A DNA stretch of 64,000 nt from Inquilinus sp. Marseille-Q2685 (GTDB lineage Bacteria; Pseudomonadota; Alphaproteobacteria; DSM-16000; Inquilinaceae), in NCBI RefSeq assembly GCF_916619195.1, contig NZ_CAKAKL010000002.1, forward strand, positions 1,676,001-1,740,000, in the 5' to 3' direction. Each line of letters begins with the position of its first letter. Within the stretch, counting starts at the first letter, position 1. The notes under the pieces were generated by a model. That model ran no database searches. It was given only the letters and a program-made list of their open reading frames with translations, and was not told the DNA's origin. This document shows positions 15,580 to 24,702 of the stretch, in pieces. The translations under genes were made by a program, and so were the position numbers.

Positions 15580-18294
15580 TCAGCGCGCTCTCAGGGCTGC
15601 CGACCAATCCAGCACCGTTTCCCGATCCAGGGAGGCAGGCTGCCGCCTGTCCTGGTTGCCGGCGAGATGACGGGCCAGGGCCTTCCGGAACGCCGAGGCG
15701 ACCGGGCGCCGGTCGAGGCCGCTTGCAAGGTCGATCCCGCTCATGACCAGCCGGCCGCGCCCGATCCGGCATTCGGCGAGAAGCGCGAGGTCCCGGTTCG
15801 AGTTCCAGTCGTCGATGACGCGGACGATCGGCGACAGGCCGAGCCCGCCGAGATCGAGCGCCGCGCGGCCATGAACGAGCTCCCACCAATGCCAATCGGA
15901 CGCGCGGTCGCTGGGGAACGCCTGGAAGATCGGATGGTCCTGGTCGATCAGGAGGCCGAGCGTGTGCGGCGGCTGGCGGCGGGTCCAGAGCGTGTTCCAG
16001 AAGACGGTCGTGAAGCCGAGGATGCTGTCCTGCCGGATCGCCTCCGGATCGGGCGACCAGACGATGGTTTCCCCGTCCTCGATCCGGCGCAGGACCGCCT
16101 CGTCCAGATCCGGCACGATCTCGAGCGGCGCCGCATCCCCGGCCTCCTCGAGGACCCAGTAGCCCCAGCGGTTGCGGTATCCGGTCCCGGCAAGCTCGAG
16201 CAGGAGCTCGTAGCGGTTCTGGGCCAGGCCGCCGGTTTCGATCACGAGATCGCCGATCCGATGGAGATCGCCCGTCGCGAGATTTCGAGCCCGGATCTCA
16301 CCCTGGCCGGCGACCTTGCCGGAGGCGTCGGTCAGCGACCAGCGCAGCACGGCGTCCCCGATGTCCGCCGGTCCGAACTGCGCGATCTCGACAGCCGCCC
16401 TGATCGGCTCGCCCCGCGTCACGACGAAGCGCTCGCTCCTGACCAGCGGCACGACGGGGGCGCAGAACTCGCGGAACGCCTCGGGCGAGACATAGGGCTT
16501 CTCGTCCCAGAAGGCGTCGACGACGCCGATCAGCGCCGTGCCCTGGCCGGGGAAATCCTGCAGGCCGAGCAATTGGATGCCGGCGAAATCCCTGGTCCGG
16601 AGCGCGCTCTCGATATCCTCCTTGTAGAGCTTCGTCTGCAGGCTGCCGCTCGCCATCAGGAACTCCCCGGCGAGGTCGAGCATGCCCTTCCCGGCGAGGT
16701 CGTCCCGGACCCGGATGAAATTCCGCGCCTCGACGACGCCCCGGTATTTCCCGATCTCATCGAGGTTCGGGAAGACGCACCACTGGCCCATCTCATGCGT
16801 CACCAGCGGCATGTCGACCGCGTCGCGATAGGCGCTCCAGTCGGTCATCGTCTCCAGCGCATGCGCGTTGAGCCGCCCGGCGAGCCCCTCGCCCCAGCGC
16901 TGCGATCGCGGCTCCGGCTTCGAGGCATAGTCGGCTTCGGCGATCGTCGGCCAGCCGGAACAGCCGGTGTAGAGCCGGCGCGGATCGGCCTCGGTCCAGT
17001 GGGCGACCCAGCGCGACAGGAAGGCGTGCAGCCCCGGCCCGTGCGGCTCGTTGCCGACCGCCATCATCACGAAGGACGGGTGGTTGCCGTAGGCGCGGAC
17101 GATCCGTTCGGATTCTTCATGGATGAAGCGGTCGAGATTGGGGTCGGAGCCGAGCACGGCCCAGACCGGCGTCTCGACATGGAGCAGCACGCCCATCTCG
17201 TCCGCCGCGACGAAGGCCGCTTCCGGCGGGCAGTAGGAGTGGAAGCGCACATGGTTGAGGCCGTAGGCCTTCACGGTCGAATAGACCTTGCGCCAGCCGT
17301 CGACGTCGCAGGGCGGATAGCCGGTGAGCGGGAAGATGCAGCAATCGAGCGTGCCGCGCAGGAAGACCGCCCGGCCGTTCAGGCGCAGGCGTCGTCCATC
17401 GCGGGTGAAGGAGCGGATGCCGAAGCCCGTCCCGTGCCGGTCGATCGGGACGCCGTTGCGCGACCACTCGACATCCAGCCGGTGCACGACCGGCGAGAAC
17501 TCGTCCCAAAGACCCGCCGTCTCCGGCAGATCGACATGAATCGAGACCGGCGTGAAGCCGCTGCGGACCGTGACCGGTCGCTCGATGACGAGCGGCTCCG
17601 CGATGCCGGCGAGCCGGAACCGCAGGACCAGCCGGTCCTCGGCCTCGCCGGCCCAGAAGGTCGGGTGATGGATGTCGGCGTCGAACCCGTCGAGCTCGAT
17701 GTCGATCCGGGCCCGGCGCGTCGGGGCATGGATGGCGACGCAGCCGATCGCACCGGCCGAGGCCTCGATCCGCAGCGAGCCGACGACGCCGTTCCAGTTG
17801 GTCTGGGTGTGATCCGTGTTGGAATGGGCGACATCCTCGACGCCGGTATGCCGGATCGCCTCGCCGACGGCCTCGACACGCTCATTGTCGATCATCAGAA
17901 CCAGGCGATGCGGGCCGGCCGCGAGCTTGCCGAGCAGGAAGCGGTGCTCCGTCGACAGGCTGCGGTCGCGGCCGATCTTCACGCTGTCGAGCCAGACCGT
18001 CACCTCGCCATGCGGCCGCTCCAGCACGAGCTGGTGGTAGAGCCCCTCCGCCCCTGCCGCAACCTCGAAGGACCGGCCGTACCAGGCGCGGCCGACATAG
18101 GGGTGGCGGCGCGAGAGATGCGCCATGGTGCTGTCCGGATTGGCCGGCGCCTTCCGCGCCTCGTCGACGCTGCCGGGAAGCGCGATGGTGTCGTCGAGGT
18201 CGCGTCCGGACCAAGCCTCCTTCAGGCCGCGGTGATCGGGATCGAGCGCGAAGGACCAGGTCCCGGCGAGGGATGTCTCGAACAGCATTGTCAC
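15580..18294 (-). CDS. glycoside hydrolase family 2 enzyme
   Basis: The 904-residue protein has the GH2 layout: an N-terminal jelly-roll sugar-binding domain (about 1-180), an immunoglobulin-like domain (about 190-300), a TIM barrel (about 300-620) and a C-terminal extension. The likely acid/base is Glu416 in VGNEPHG, and a candidate nucleophile is Glu501 in THEMGQ. It has no signal peptide, so it should act in the cytoplasm on an imported glycoside. It lies 50 bases downstream of the binding-protein gene in the same leftward operon. The sugar cannot be named; the nearby galactonate-dehydratase-like enzyme suggests a hexuronic or aldonic acid product. Confidence 0.85.
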   Translation of the reverse strand: MTMLFETSLAGTWSFALDPDHRGLKEAWSGRDLDDTIALPGSVDEARKAPANPDSTMAHLSRRHPYVGRAWYGRSFEVAAGAEGLYHQLVLERPHGEVTVWLDSVKIGRDRSLSTEHRFLLGKLAAGPHRLVLMIDNERVEAVGEAIRHTGVEDVAHSNTDHTQTNWNGVVGSLRIEASAGAIGCVAIHAPTRRARIDIELDGFDADIHHPTFWAGEAEDRLVLRFRLAGIAEPLVIERPVTVRSGFTPVSIHVDLPETAGLWDEFSPVVHRLDVEWSRNGVPIDRHGTGFGIRSFTRDGRRLRLNGRAVFLRGTLDCCIFPLTGYPPCDVDGWRKVYSTVKAYGLNHVRFHSYCPPEAAFVAADEMGVLLHVETPVWAVLGSDPNLDRFIHEESERIVRAYGNHPSFVMMAVGNEPHGPGLHAFLSRWVAHWTEADPRRLYTGCSGWPTIAEADYASKPEPRSQRWGEGLAGRLNAHALETMTDWSAYRDAVDMPLVTHEMGQWCVFPNLDEIGKYRGVVEARNFIRVRDDLAGKGMLDLAGEFLMASGSLQTKLYKEDIESALRTRDFAGIQLLGLQDFPGQGTALIGVVDAFWDEKPYVSPEAFREFCAPVVPLVRSERFVVTRGEPIRAAVEIAQFGPADIGDAVLRWSLTDASGKVAGQGEIRARNLATGDLHRIGDLVIETGGLAQNRYELLLELAGTGYRNRWGYWVLEEAGDAAPLEIVPDLDEAVLRRIEDGETIVWSPDPEAIRQDSILGFTTVFWNTLWTRRQPPHTLGLLIDQDHPIFQAFPSDRASDWHWWELVHGRAALDLGGLGLSPIVRVIDDWNSNRDLALLAECRIGRGRLVMSGIDLASGLDRRPVASAFRKALARHLAGNQDRRQPASLDRETVLDWSAALRAR

Positions 18295-18345
18295 TCCGGA
18301 TGATCATGACAGAGAAGCCGGGGCGCGGGCACGAAATGCCCGGCT

Positions 18346-19635
18346 TCACATCTTGGCTTTGATCTCGGCCTCTGCCTGCGCGAGCGCCGCGTCGACCGGC
18401 TTGCCGCTCGTCACCACGGCGTTCACCGCCGTCTCCACCGCCAGATAGGCGATGGAATCGAGCGGGTTGGTGGTCTGCGGCACCATCTCGGCCTGGACCT
18501 TGGCGAAGATCTCGTTGGTGTTCTGGCCCGCGTAATAAGGGTCCTGGAAATTGATCCAGGACGCCCTCCCGGCCGCCGTATAGGCCGGATACAGATCGCC
18601 GTTCTCATATTGCAGCTTCAGGCTGGTGTCGTTCATGGCGATCCATTTGACGAGCGCCCAGGCCGCTTCCTTGTTCTCGCTCGTCTCGAGTATGCCCAGG
18701 AAGTCGCCCCCCCAGTTGAAGGCCGAGACGCCGTTCTCCGCCGCCGGCGCCGGCACGACGCCCCATTTGCCGGCGTCTCCCGGCGCATAGGCGCTCTTCA
18801 GCAGCCCGCCGAACCAGTTGCCGATGACGACGGTCGCGATCTGCCCGCGGGCGAAGGCGCCCTGCCATTCCGGCGTCCACATGGCGAAGGGCGAGATCAG
18901 CCCGGCGTCGCGCGCCTTCACCACCAGCTCGAACGCCTCCCTGAAGACGGGACCGTTCACCAGCAGATTGCCGTCCTTGTCGAAATACGAGACGCCGCGC
19001 TGCGCGATATAGGCGCGGACCAGCTCGTTACCCGTCCCCACCATCCAACGCTCGTTCGGCTTCGCGATCTTCTTGCCGGCTTCGATGAAGGCGTTCCAGT
19101 CCTTGAGCGTGCCCGCGAGCGCCTGGGGATCGCCGGGCAGGCCCGCCGCCTCGAACAGGTCGCGCCGGTAGAACAGCGCGCCCGGCCCCGTGTGCTTCGG
19201 CAGCGCGAAGATGCGGCCCGTCGCCGGATCCTCGATCTTCGACCAGGCGAAGGGCGCGAAATCGGCCTTGAGCGCGCCGGCGTTGAAGGGCGGCTTCGAG
19301 AGATCGGCGAATTGCTGCTTCCCGCTCAGCTGCGCGACGTTGTTGATCTCGACCATCGCGACATCCGGGCCGGTGCCGGCGAGCAGAGCCGAGAGCAGCT
19401 TGTTCAGGTAGACGTTCTTGCCGGACGGGAAGCCCTGGATCCGGACCTTGATGTTCGGATAGGCCTTGTTGAATTCCGGCAGCAGCGACGACAGCGTCCG
19501 GTCGTTGTGCGGCCAGGTCCAGAGGCTGACGGTGCCCGAGATCCCGGTGTTCGGCGTCTCCTGCGCCGCCGCGGCCTGCAGACTTGCGGCGAGGCCGAGC
19601 ACCGCCGCCGCCATGATGGTCCAGCGTCTCTTCAT
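18346..19635 (-). CDS. carbohydrate ABC transporter substrate-binding protein
   Basis: The 429-residue protein of the family 1 (MalE/UgpB-like) solute-binding proteins has a signal peptide ending in AAAAQ. Family features include the N-terminal GTVSLWTWPHNDR, the PNIKVRIQGFPSGK region and the ITTVVIGNW-like block VVIGNWFGG. It delivers a sugar to the two permeases encoded just upstream (gap 22 bases). It is second to last in the leftward operon, which suggests that the ligand is the substrate of the GH2 enzyme. Confidence 0.9.
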   Translation of the reverse strand: MKRRWTIMAAAVLGLAASLQAAAAQETPNTGISGTVSLWTWPHNDRTLSSLLPEFNKAYPNIKVRIQGFPSGKNVYLNKLLSALLAGTGPDVAMVEINNVAQLSGKQQFADLSKPPFNAGALKADFAPFAWSKIEDPATGRIFALPKHTGPGALFYRRDLFEAAGLPGDPQALAGTLKDWNAFIEAGKKIAKPNERWMVGTGNELVRAYIAQRGVSYFDKDGNLLVNGPVFREAFELVVKARDAGLISPFAMWTPEWQGAFARGQIATVVIGNWFGGLLKSAYAPGDAGKWGVVPAPAAENGVSAFNWGGDFLGILETSENKEAAWALVKWIAMNDTSLKLQYENGDLYPAYTAAGRASWINFQDPYYAGQNTNEIFAKVQAEMVPQTTNPLDSIAYLAVETAVNAVVTSGKPVDAALAQAEAEIKAKM

Positions 19636-19657
19636 GTCGGGTCCTCCCTTCGATCGG

Positions 19658-20503
19658 TCATGACTTCACGGCGCCGCCCGTCAGGCCGCTGATGAACTGC
19701 CGGCTCAGGAAGCCGAAGATCATGAAGACCGGCACGAGGCCGATCAGGGTGGCCAGCATCACGGCCGGAAGGTCGGCGAAATAGATCGAGTTCAGCGAGC
19801 TGAGCGCGAGCGGGACCGTGAACTTCGCCTGGTCGGTCAGGATGACGAGCGGCAGCTGGAAATCGTTCCAGGTGCTGATCAGCGTCCAGACGCCGAGCGC
19901 GGCGAGGCCGGGCCTGATGATCGGCAGCACGATCCGGAAGAAGGCCGAGAAGGCGCCGGCGCCGTCGACCTCCGATGCCTCGTACAGCTCGTGCGGCACG
20001 GTGCCGGAGATGTAGGTGTACATCCAGATCACGCCGAAGCCCGAGGCGAGGGCCGGCACGATCAGCGGCCAGAAGGTGTCGAGCCAGCCGAACCAGTTCA
20101 TTTCGAGGAAGAACGGGATCAGCGCCAGCGAAGGCGGGAAGAACAGCGTCGCGAAGGCGAGCACCAGCAGCGGCCGGTGGCCTCTCGCGCGCCGATAGCG
20201 GGCGAAGCCATAGCCGGCGAGGGCGCTGACCAGGACGAGGCCGATCGTCTTCGGCACGGCGACGATCAGGCTGTTCACCAGCGGCGCCAACGGCTCGTAG
20301 ACCGCCTGGATGCGGGCGAAATTCTCGAGGAGGGCATCGCCGAAGAAGACCGGCGGCGGGAACTGGAACACTTCCTCCAGCCGCCGCGTCGCCATCACCG
20401 CGGTCCAGTAGAGCGGCAGGATGAAGACCAGCGAGAACAGACCGAGTCCGATCGTGATCAGGACGTTGGCGCGCCGCTCGCGCCTGGCGAAGAAGCCGGT
20501 CAT
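19658..20503 (-). CDS. carbohydrate ABC transporter permease (MalG-type)
   Basis: The 281-residue inner-membrane permease has about six helices and the EAA loop (ELYEASEVDGAGAFSAFFRIVLPI). The start is the ATG whose A is also the last base of the upstream permease's stop (TGATG), showing translational coupling. The open frame runs further upstream, but that part only mirrors the other permease. It pairs with the product of 20503-21429. Confidence 0.92.
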   Translation of the reverse strand: MTGFFARRERRANVLITIGLGLFSLVFILPLYWTAVMATRRLEEVFQFPPPVFFGDALLENFARIQAVYEPLAPLVNSLIVAVPKTIGLVLVSALAGYGFARYRRARGHRPLLVLAFATLFFPPSLALIPFFLEMNWFGWLDTFWPLIVPALASGFGVIWMYTYISGTVPHELYEASEVDGAGAFSAFFRIVLPIIRPGLAALGVWTLISTWNDFQLPLVILTDQAKFTVPLALSSLNSIYFADLPAVMLATLIGLVPVFMIFGFLSRQFISGLTGGAVKS

Positions 20504-21429
20504 CACGCCGTCCCCGCCGTCATCCGCCCGAGCAGGCGGTGATAAAGGACCGTCAGCAGCGTGATCGCGGCGAAGATGTACCAGGAGACCGCCGCGCCGA
20601 GGCCGAAATCGAAATTGGTGAAGGCGGTCGCGTAGAGATACATGCCGAGCGTCGTCGTCGCATTGTCGGTGCCGCCCGTGCCCGCGGTGAGCACATAGGG
20701 CTCGTCGAAGATCTGCAGCCCGCCCAGGGTGGCGTTCGTGATCGAGAAGCCGAGCGTCGGCAGCATCAGCGGCGCCGTCACGCGCAGGAAGACCTGCAGC
20801 CGGCTCGCGCCGTCGATCCGCGCCGCCTCGTAAAGGTCGCGCGAGATCGACTGCAGGCCCGACAGGAAGATGAGGAAATGCCAGCCGGTCCAGCGCCAGA
20901 CGACGAGGAGCACGACGAGCGGCTTGATCCATGCTTCCGAGCCGAGCCAGTCGAAGTAGAAGGGTTTGCCCGCGGCCGCGCCGATCAGCGTGTTCACGAT
21001 GCCGCCATTCGACGAGAACATCACCCGGAGGATGATCGCCGAGATCGCCGGCGCGACCAGGAGCGGAAACAGGAAGACGACGCGGAAATACTGCCGGCCG
21101 ATGACCACGAACTCGTTGACCAGGACGGCGAGCCCGAAGGCGAGCGCCACCGTCGCCGCCGACGAGGCGATCCAGACGACGAAGGTGTTCCAGATCGCCT
21201 GGCGGAACACCGGATCGGCGAGGGCGCGGAGATAGTTGTCGAGGCCGACGAATTCCGGCGCGCCGAAGCCGTCCCAGCGGTTGAAGCCGAGATAAAGCGA
21301 GAACAGGACCGGGAAGAGGCTGAAGACGGCGAAAATGACGAAGAAGGGCGCCACGGTCGCATAGAAGGCGCCATCCCGGCTGAACCGGCGCCCGGATGAC
21401 GGAACCGCTGAGGCGCTGCCGAGCTGCAT
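20503..21429 (-). CDS. sugar ABC transporter permease (MalF/UgpA-type)
   Basis: The 308-residue permease has six predicted helices and the EAA motif (DLYEAARIDGASRLQVFLRVTAPL). It is the first gene of the leftward operon and so is transcribed from the divergent promoter region that also holds the 9-bp inverted repeat. No ATP-binding subunit gene is present in this locus. The importer presumably borrows a shared ATPase encoded elsewhere, as known for MsmX/MsiK-type systems. Confidence 0.92.
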   Translation of the reverse strand: MQLGSASAVPSSGRRFSRDGAFYATVAPFFVIFAVFSLFPVLFSLYLGFNRWDGFGAPEFVGLDNYLRALADPVFRQAIWNTFVVWIASSAATVALAFGLAVLVNEFVVIGRQYFRVVFLFPLLVAPAISAIILRVMFSSNGGIVNTLIGAAAGKPFYFDWLGSEAWIKPLVVLLVVWRWTGWHFLIFLSGLQSISRDLYEAARIDGASRLQVFLRVTAPLMLPTLGFSITNATLGGLQIFDEPYVLTAGTGGTDNATTTLGMYLYATAFTNFDFGLGAAVSWYIFAAITLLTVLYHRLLGRMTAGTA

Positions 21430-21444
21430 CCTCCCTGCCTCCTT

Positions 21445-21477
21445 TTATCGGATCGTTGCCTATTAAACATCCGATAA
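21445..21477. promoter_or_regulatory. candidate operator of the sugar locus
   Basis: A perfect inverted repeat, TTATCGGAT...ATCCGATAA, with a 15-base spacer lies 16 bases upstream of the leftward permease start and in the 203-base gap before the rightward dehydratase gene. It is well placed to control both directions. The FadR-type regulator encoded at 23576-24316 is the natural candidate to bind it. The AT-rich stretch beside it probably contains the promoters. Confidence 0.55.
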
Positions 21478-21632
21478 TTGAGAAAGGGTCAAGCCCTCAT
21501 GGACTTTTTGAGGTGCTGCAATCTCTGATAACGCTTCGCTTCGTACGAACTCGATCCGCTTCCGTGGTCGGCTTGACGCTCGGGCTTCTCCCATTCATAA
21601 CAATAATAAATCAGACAAGAGGGAGAGACCCG

Positions 21633-22805
21633 GTGAAGATCACCGCCATCCGGACACGCATCGTCAATGCCGAGATGCGGAACTGGGTCTTCGTGAAGGT
21701 GGAGACCGACCAGCCCGGGCTCCACGGCTGGGGCGAGGCGACGCTCGAATGGAAGACGCGGGCGGTGGTCGGCGCGATCGACGATCTCGCGCCGCTGATC
21801 ATCGGCCGCGACCCGCGCGACATCGAGCAGGCGGTGCGCGCCATGAAGAAGCAGTCCTTCTGGCGGCTCGGCGCGGTGGCGACGAGCGCGATCTCCGGGA
21901 TCGAGGTTGCGCTCTGGGATATCCTCGGCAAGGAGCTCGGCGTGCCGGTCTGGCGCCTGCTCGGCGGCAAGGTGCGCGACAAGGTCGGCGTCTACACCCA
22001 TCTCGGCCTCGGCGACATGCGCGCCGTCTACGAGACGCTGGAGGTCGACCCGCTGGTCGAGCGCGCCCGCGCCGTGGTCGAGAGCGGCTATCGCGCCTTC
22101 AAGGCGGTGTTCATCCCCTACACGCATTTCCACGCGCCACTGCCCGAGATCGGCAAGGTCGCGCGCCTGATGGAAGCGCTCCGCTCCGCCGTCGGGCCGG
22201 AGATCGAGATCATGGTCGACTTCCACGGCCGCCCGGCCTCGGTCGGGGCGGCGCTCGCCTATATCGACGCGCTCGCGCCGGGCCGGCCGATGTTCGTCGA
22301 GGAGCCGCTGCCGCCCGGCGACACGGCGGGGCTGACGGCCATCGCCGCCCGGACCTCCGTGCCGGTCGCGACCGGCGAGCGCCTCGTCGAGCGCGCCGAA
22401 TTCACCGACCTCGTCACCAGCCGGGCGGTGAGCGTGATCCAGCCCGACATCTGCCATTGCGGCGGCCTGCTCGAGGCGAAGAAGATCGCGGCGATCGCCG
22501 ATACGTTCGGGATCGGCGTCGCGCCGCACAACCCGCTGGGGCCGATCGCCGGCGTCGCGGCGTTGCATTTCGCCGTGTCGACGCCGAATCATGTCATCCA
22601 GGAGGAGATGGTCGGCGCCGTGCCCTGGTATTTCGACGTCGTGAAGGGCCCGATCCGGATGGTCGACGGCTTCTGGCAGGTGCCGGACGCGCCCGGCCTG
22701 GGGGTCGATATCGACGAAGCCGAATGCGCGCGCCATCCCTTCGCGCAGGAGGTGATCCACACACAGCACGCCGTCCTCGCCGACGGCACGATCGTGGACT
22801 GGTGA
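21633..22805 (+). CDS. enolase-superfamily sugar-acid dehydratase, DgoD-like
   Basis: The 390-residue member of the mandelate racemase/muconate lactonising family is closest in motif to D-galactonate dehydratase. The metal ligands appear as Asp in MVDFHGR, Glu in FVEEPLPP and Glu in ATGERLV, and the catalytic histidine in PHNPLGPIA. It should remove water from an aldonic acid to give a 2-keto-3-deoxy acid. The GTG start at 21633 is preceded by AGAGGGAGAG; an in-frame ATG upstream lies in the regulatory region. The SDR gene follows after 1 base. The exact substrate stays open. Confidence 0.85.
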   Translation: MKITAIRTRIVNAEMRNWVFVKVETDQPGLHGWGEATLEWKTRAVVGAIDDLAPLIIGRDPRDIEQAVRAMKKQSFWRLGAVATSAISGIEVALWDILGKELGVPVWRLLGGKVRDKVGVYTHLGLGDMRAVYETLEVDPLVERARAVVESGYRAFKAVFIPYTHFHAPLPEIGKVARLMEALRSAVGPEIEIMVDFHGRPASVGAALAYIDALAPGRPMFVEEPLPPGDTAGLTAIAARTSVPVATGERLVERAEFTDLVTSRAVSVIQPDICHCGGLLEAKKIAAIADTFGIGVAPHNPLGPIAGVAALHFAVSTPNHVIQEEMVGAVPWYFDVVKGPIRMVDGFWQVPDAPGLGVDIDEAECARHPFAQEVIHTQHAVLADGTIVDW

Positions 22806-22806
22806 G

Positions 22807-23575
<769 letters not shown>

Positions 23576-23583
<8 letters not shown>

Positions 23584-24316
23584 GGCCGCGCCGGTCGCCG
23601 GGGCGGGAGGACGGACGCTCTCGAAGCCCCGCATCCACGGCCAGGTGGTGCGGGCGATCGCGACCCGCATCCTGTCGGGCGAGTTCAAGCCGGGGTCGCT
23701 GCTGCCCTCCGAGACCGAGCTCTGCGACACCCTGAAGATCAGCCGGAGCGCGCTGCGCGAGGCGATCCGCGTCCTGTCCGCCAAGGGTCTCGTCCGCACG
23801 CGGCCCCGCGTCGGCACCCTGGTGCGCGATCTCGAGGATTGGAGCCTGCTCGACCCGGACATGCTGGAATGGTCGATGGCCTGCCCGCCGAGCCCGGAAT
23901 TCGTCCGCAGCCTGCTCGAGGCCCGCCGGGTGATCGAGCCCGCCGCGGCCCGCTTCGCCGCAGCCCGCGCATCGGCGAAGGACGTCGCGGAGCTGGAGGC
24001 CGCCTATGAGCGCATGGAAGGGGCGATGCCGGACGACATCGCCGCCTTCAACGAGGCCGATATCGACTTCCATCGCGGCCTCCTGCGCGCGAGCCACAAC
24101 CTGGTCTTCCAGCAGATGTGGACGACGATCAGCGCCGCGCTCGCCTATTCCTTCCGCATCTCGACGGGACAGGCCCGCTCCCCGGCCGACTCGCTGCCCT
24201 ATCACCGCGACGTGGTCGAGCGCATCCGCCTTCGCGATCCCGAGGGCGCCCACGCCTCGATGTCCCGCCTCCTCGACATCGCCGCCATCGATCTCGCCCT
24301 CTTCATGGGCGACTGA
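23576..24316 (+). CDS. GntR/FadR-family transcriptional regulator
   Basis: The 246-residue regulator has an N-terminal winged helix (about 20-85, with LPSETELCDTLKISRSALREAIRVL) and a C-terminal FCD ligand-binding domain (about 105-240). FCD regulators typically sense sugar acids and carboxylates. The start at 23576 overlaps the end of the SDR gene, so it is made with the enzymes it probably controls. A perfect inverted repeat in the divergent promoter at 21445-21477 is its likely site. Confidence 0.9.
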
Positions 24317-24334
24317 GATCCTCGCCGGACAACC

Positions 24335-24386
24335 CTCAGGAAACCCGGCCCGGAGCATGGTGAGGGAGCCCTGGGCCGGGCCTGAG
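24335..24386 (+). terminator. hairpin after the regulator operon
   Basis: The nested arms CTCAGG...CCCGGCCC and GGGCCGGG CCTGAG form a strong stem 18 bases after the stop codon. There is no T-run, so termination strength is uncertain. Confidence 0.55.
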
Positions 24387-24702
24387 CGCTAAGTGTCGGG
24401 AAAGGGCGCCCACCATCAGCAGGCGCTCCACCGGAGGTTGGTGAAAGGGGCGGCAGCACCCCAACAGAATGGTACCGGCAATGCCAAGGAATAGGGCCGC
24501 CAAGCCGGTCCGCGTCCGAAATAATCTCCAAGCAACACTACCATGGATCTCGCGATCGCATGAGCAGCAAACAGAGTGTGAAATACTTTAAAGACACAAT
24601 GATCGACTTTACACACATTCGGTCATTTAACGCAATGTTTATTGCGAGTGATTTTTAAAGAAGGCATCATTATACATTCCAATGTACACGAGGGATTATG
24701 GA
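24387..24702. other. AT-rich intergenic region
   Basis: I see no gene here. The GC content falls steadily towards 24,680, with runs such as TTTATTGCGAGTGATTTTTAAAG. This probably holds the promoter of the beta-helix gene. A ribosome-binding site, GAGGGA, lies at 24690-24695. Confidence 0.4.

Noticed and set aside
14557-18303. 1248-codon open frame on the plus strand
   Set aside because: It is antisense to the GH2 gene, starts inside the PstS-like gene in a wrong frame, crosses a strong terminator and has no domain-like sequence.
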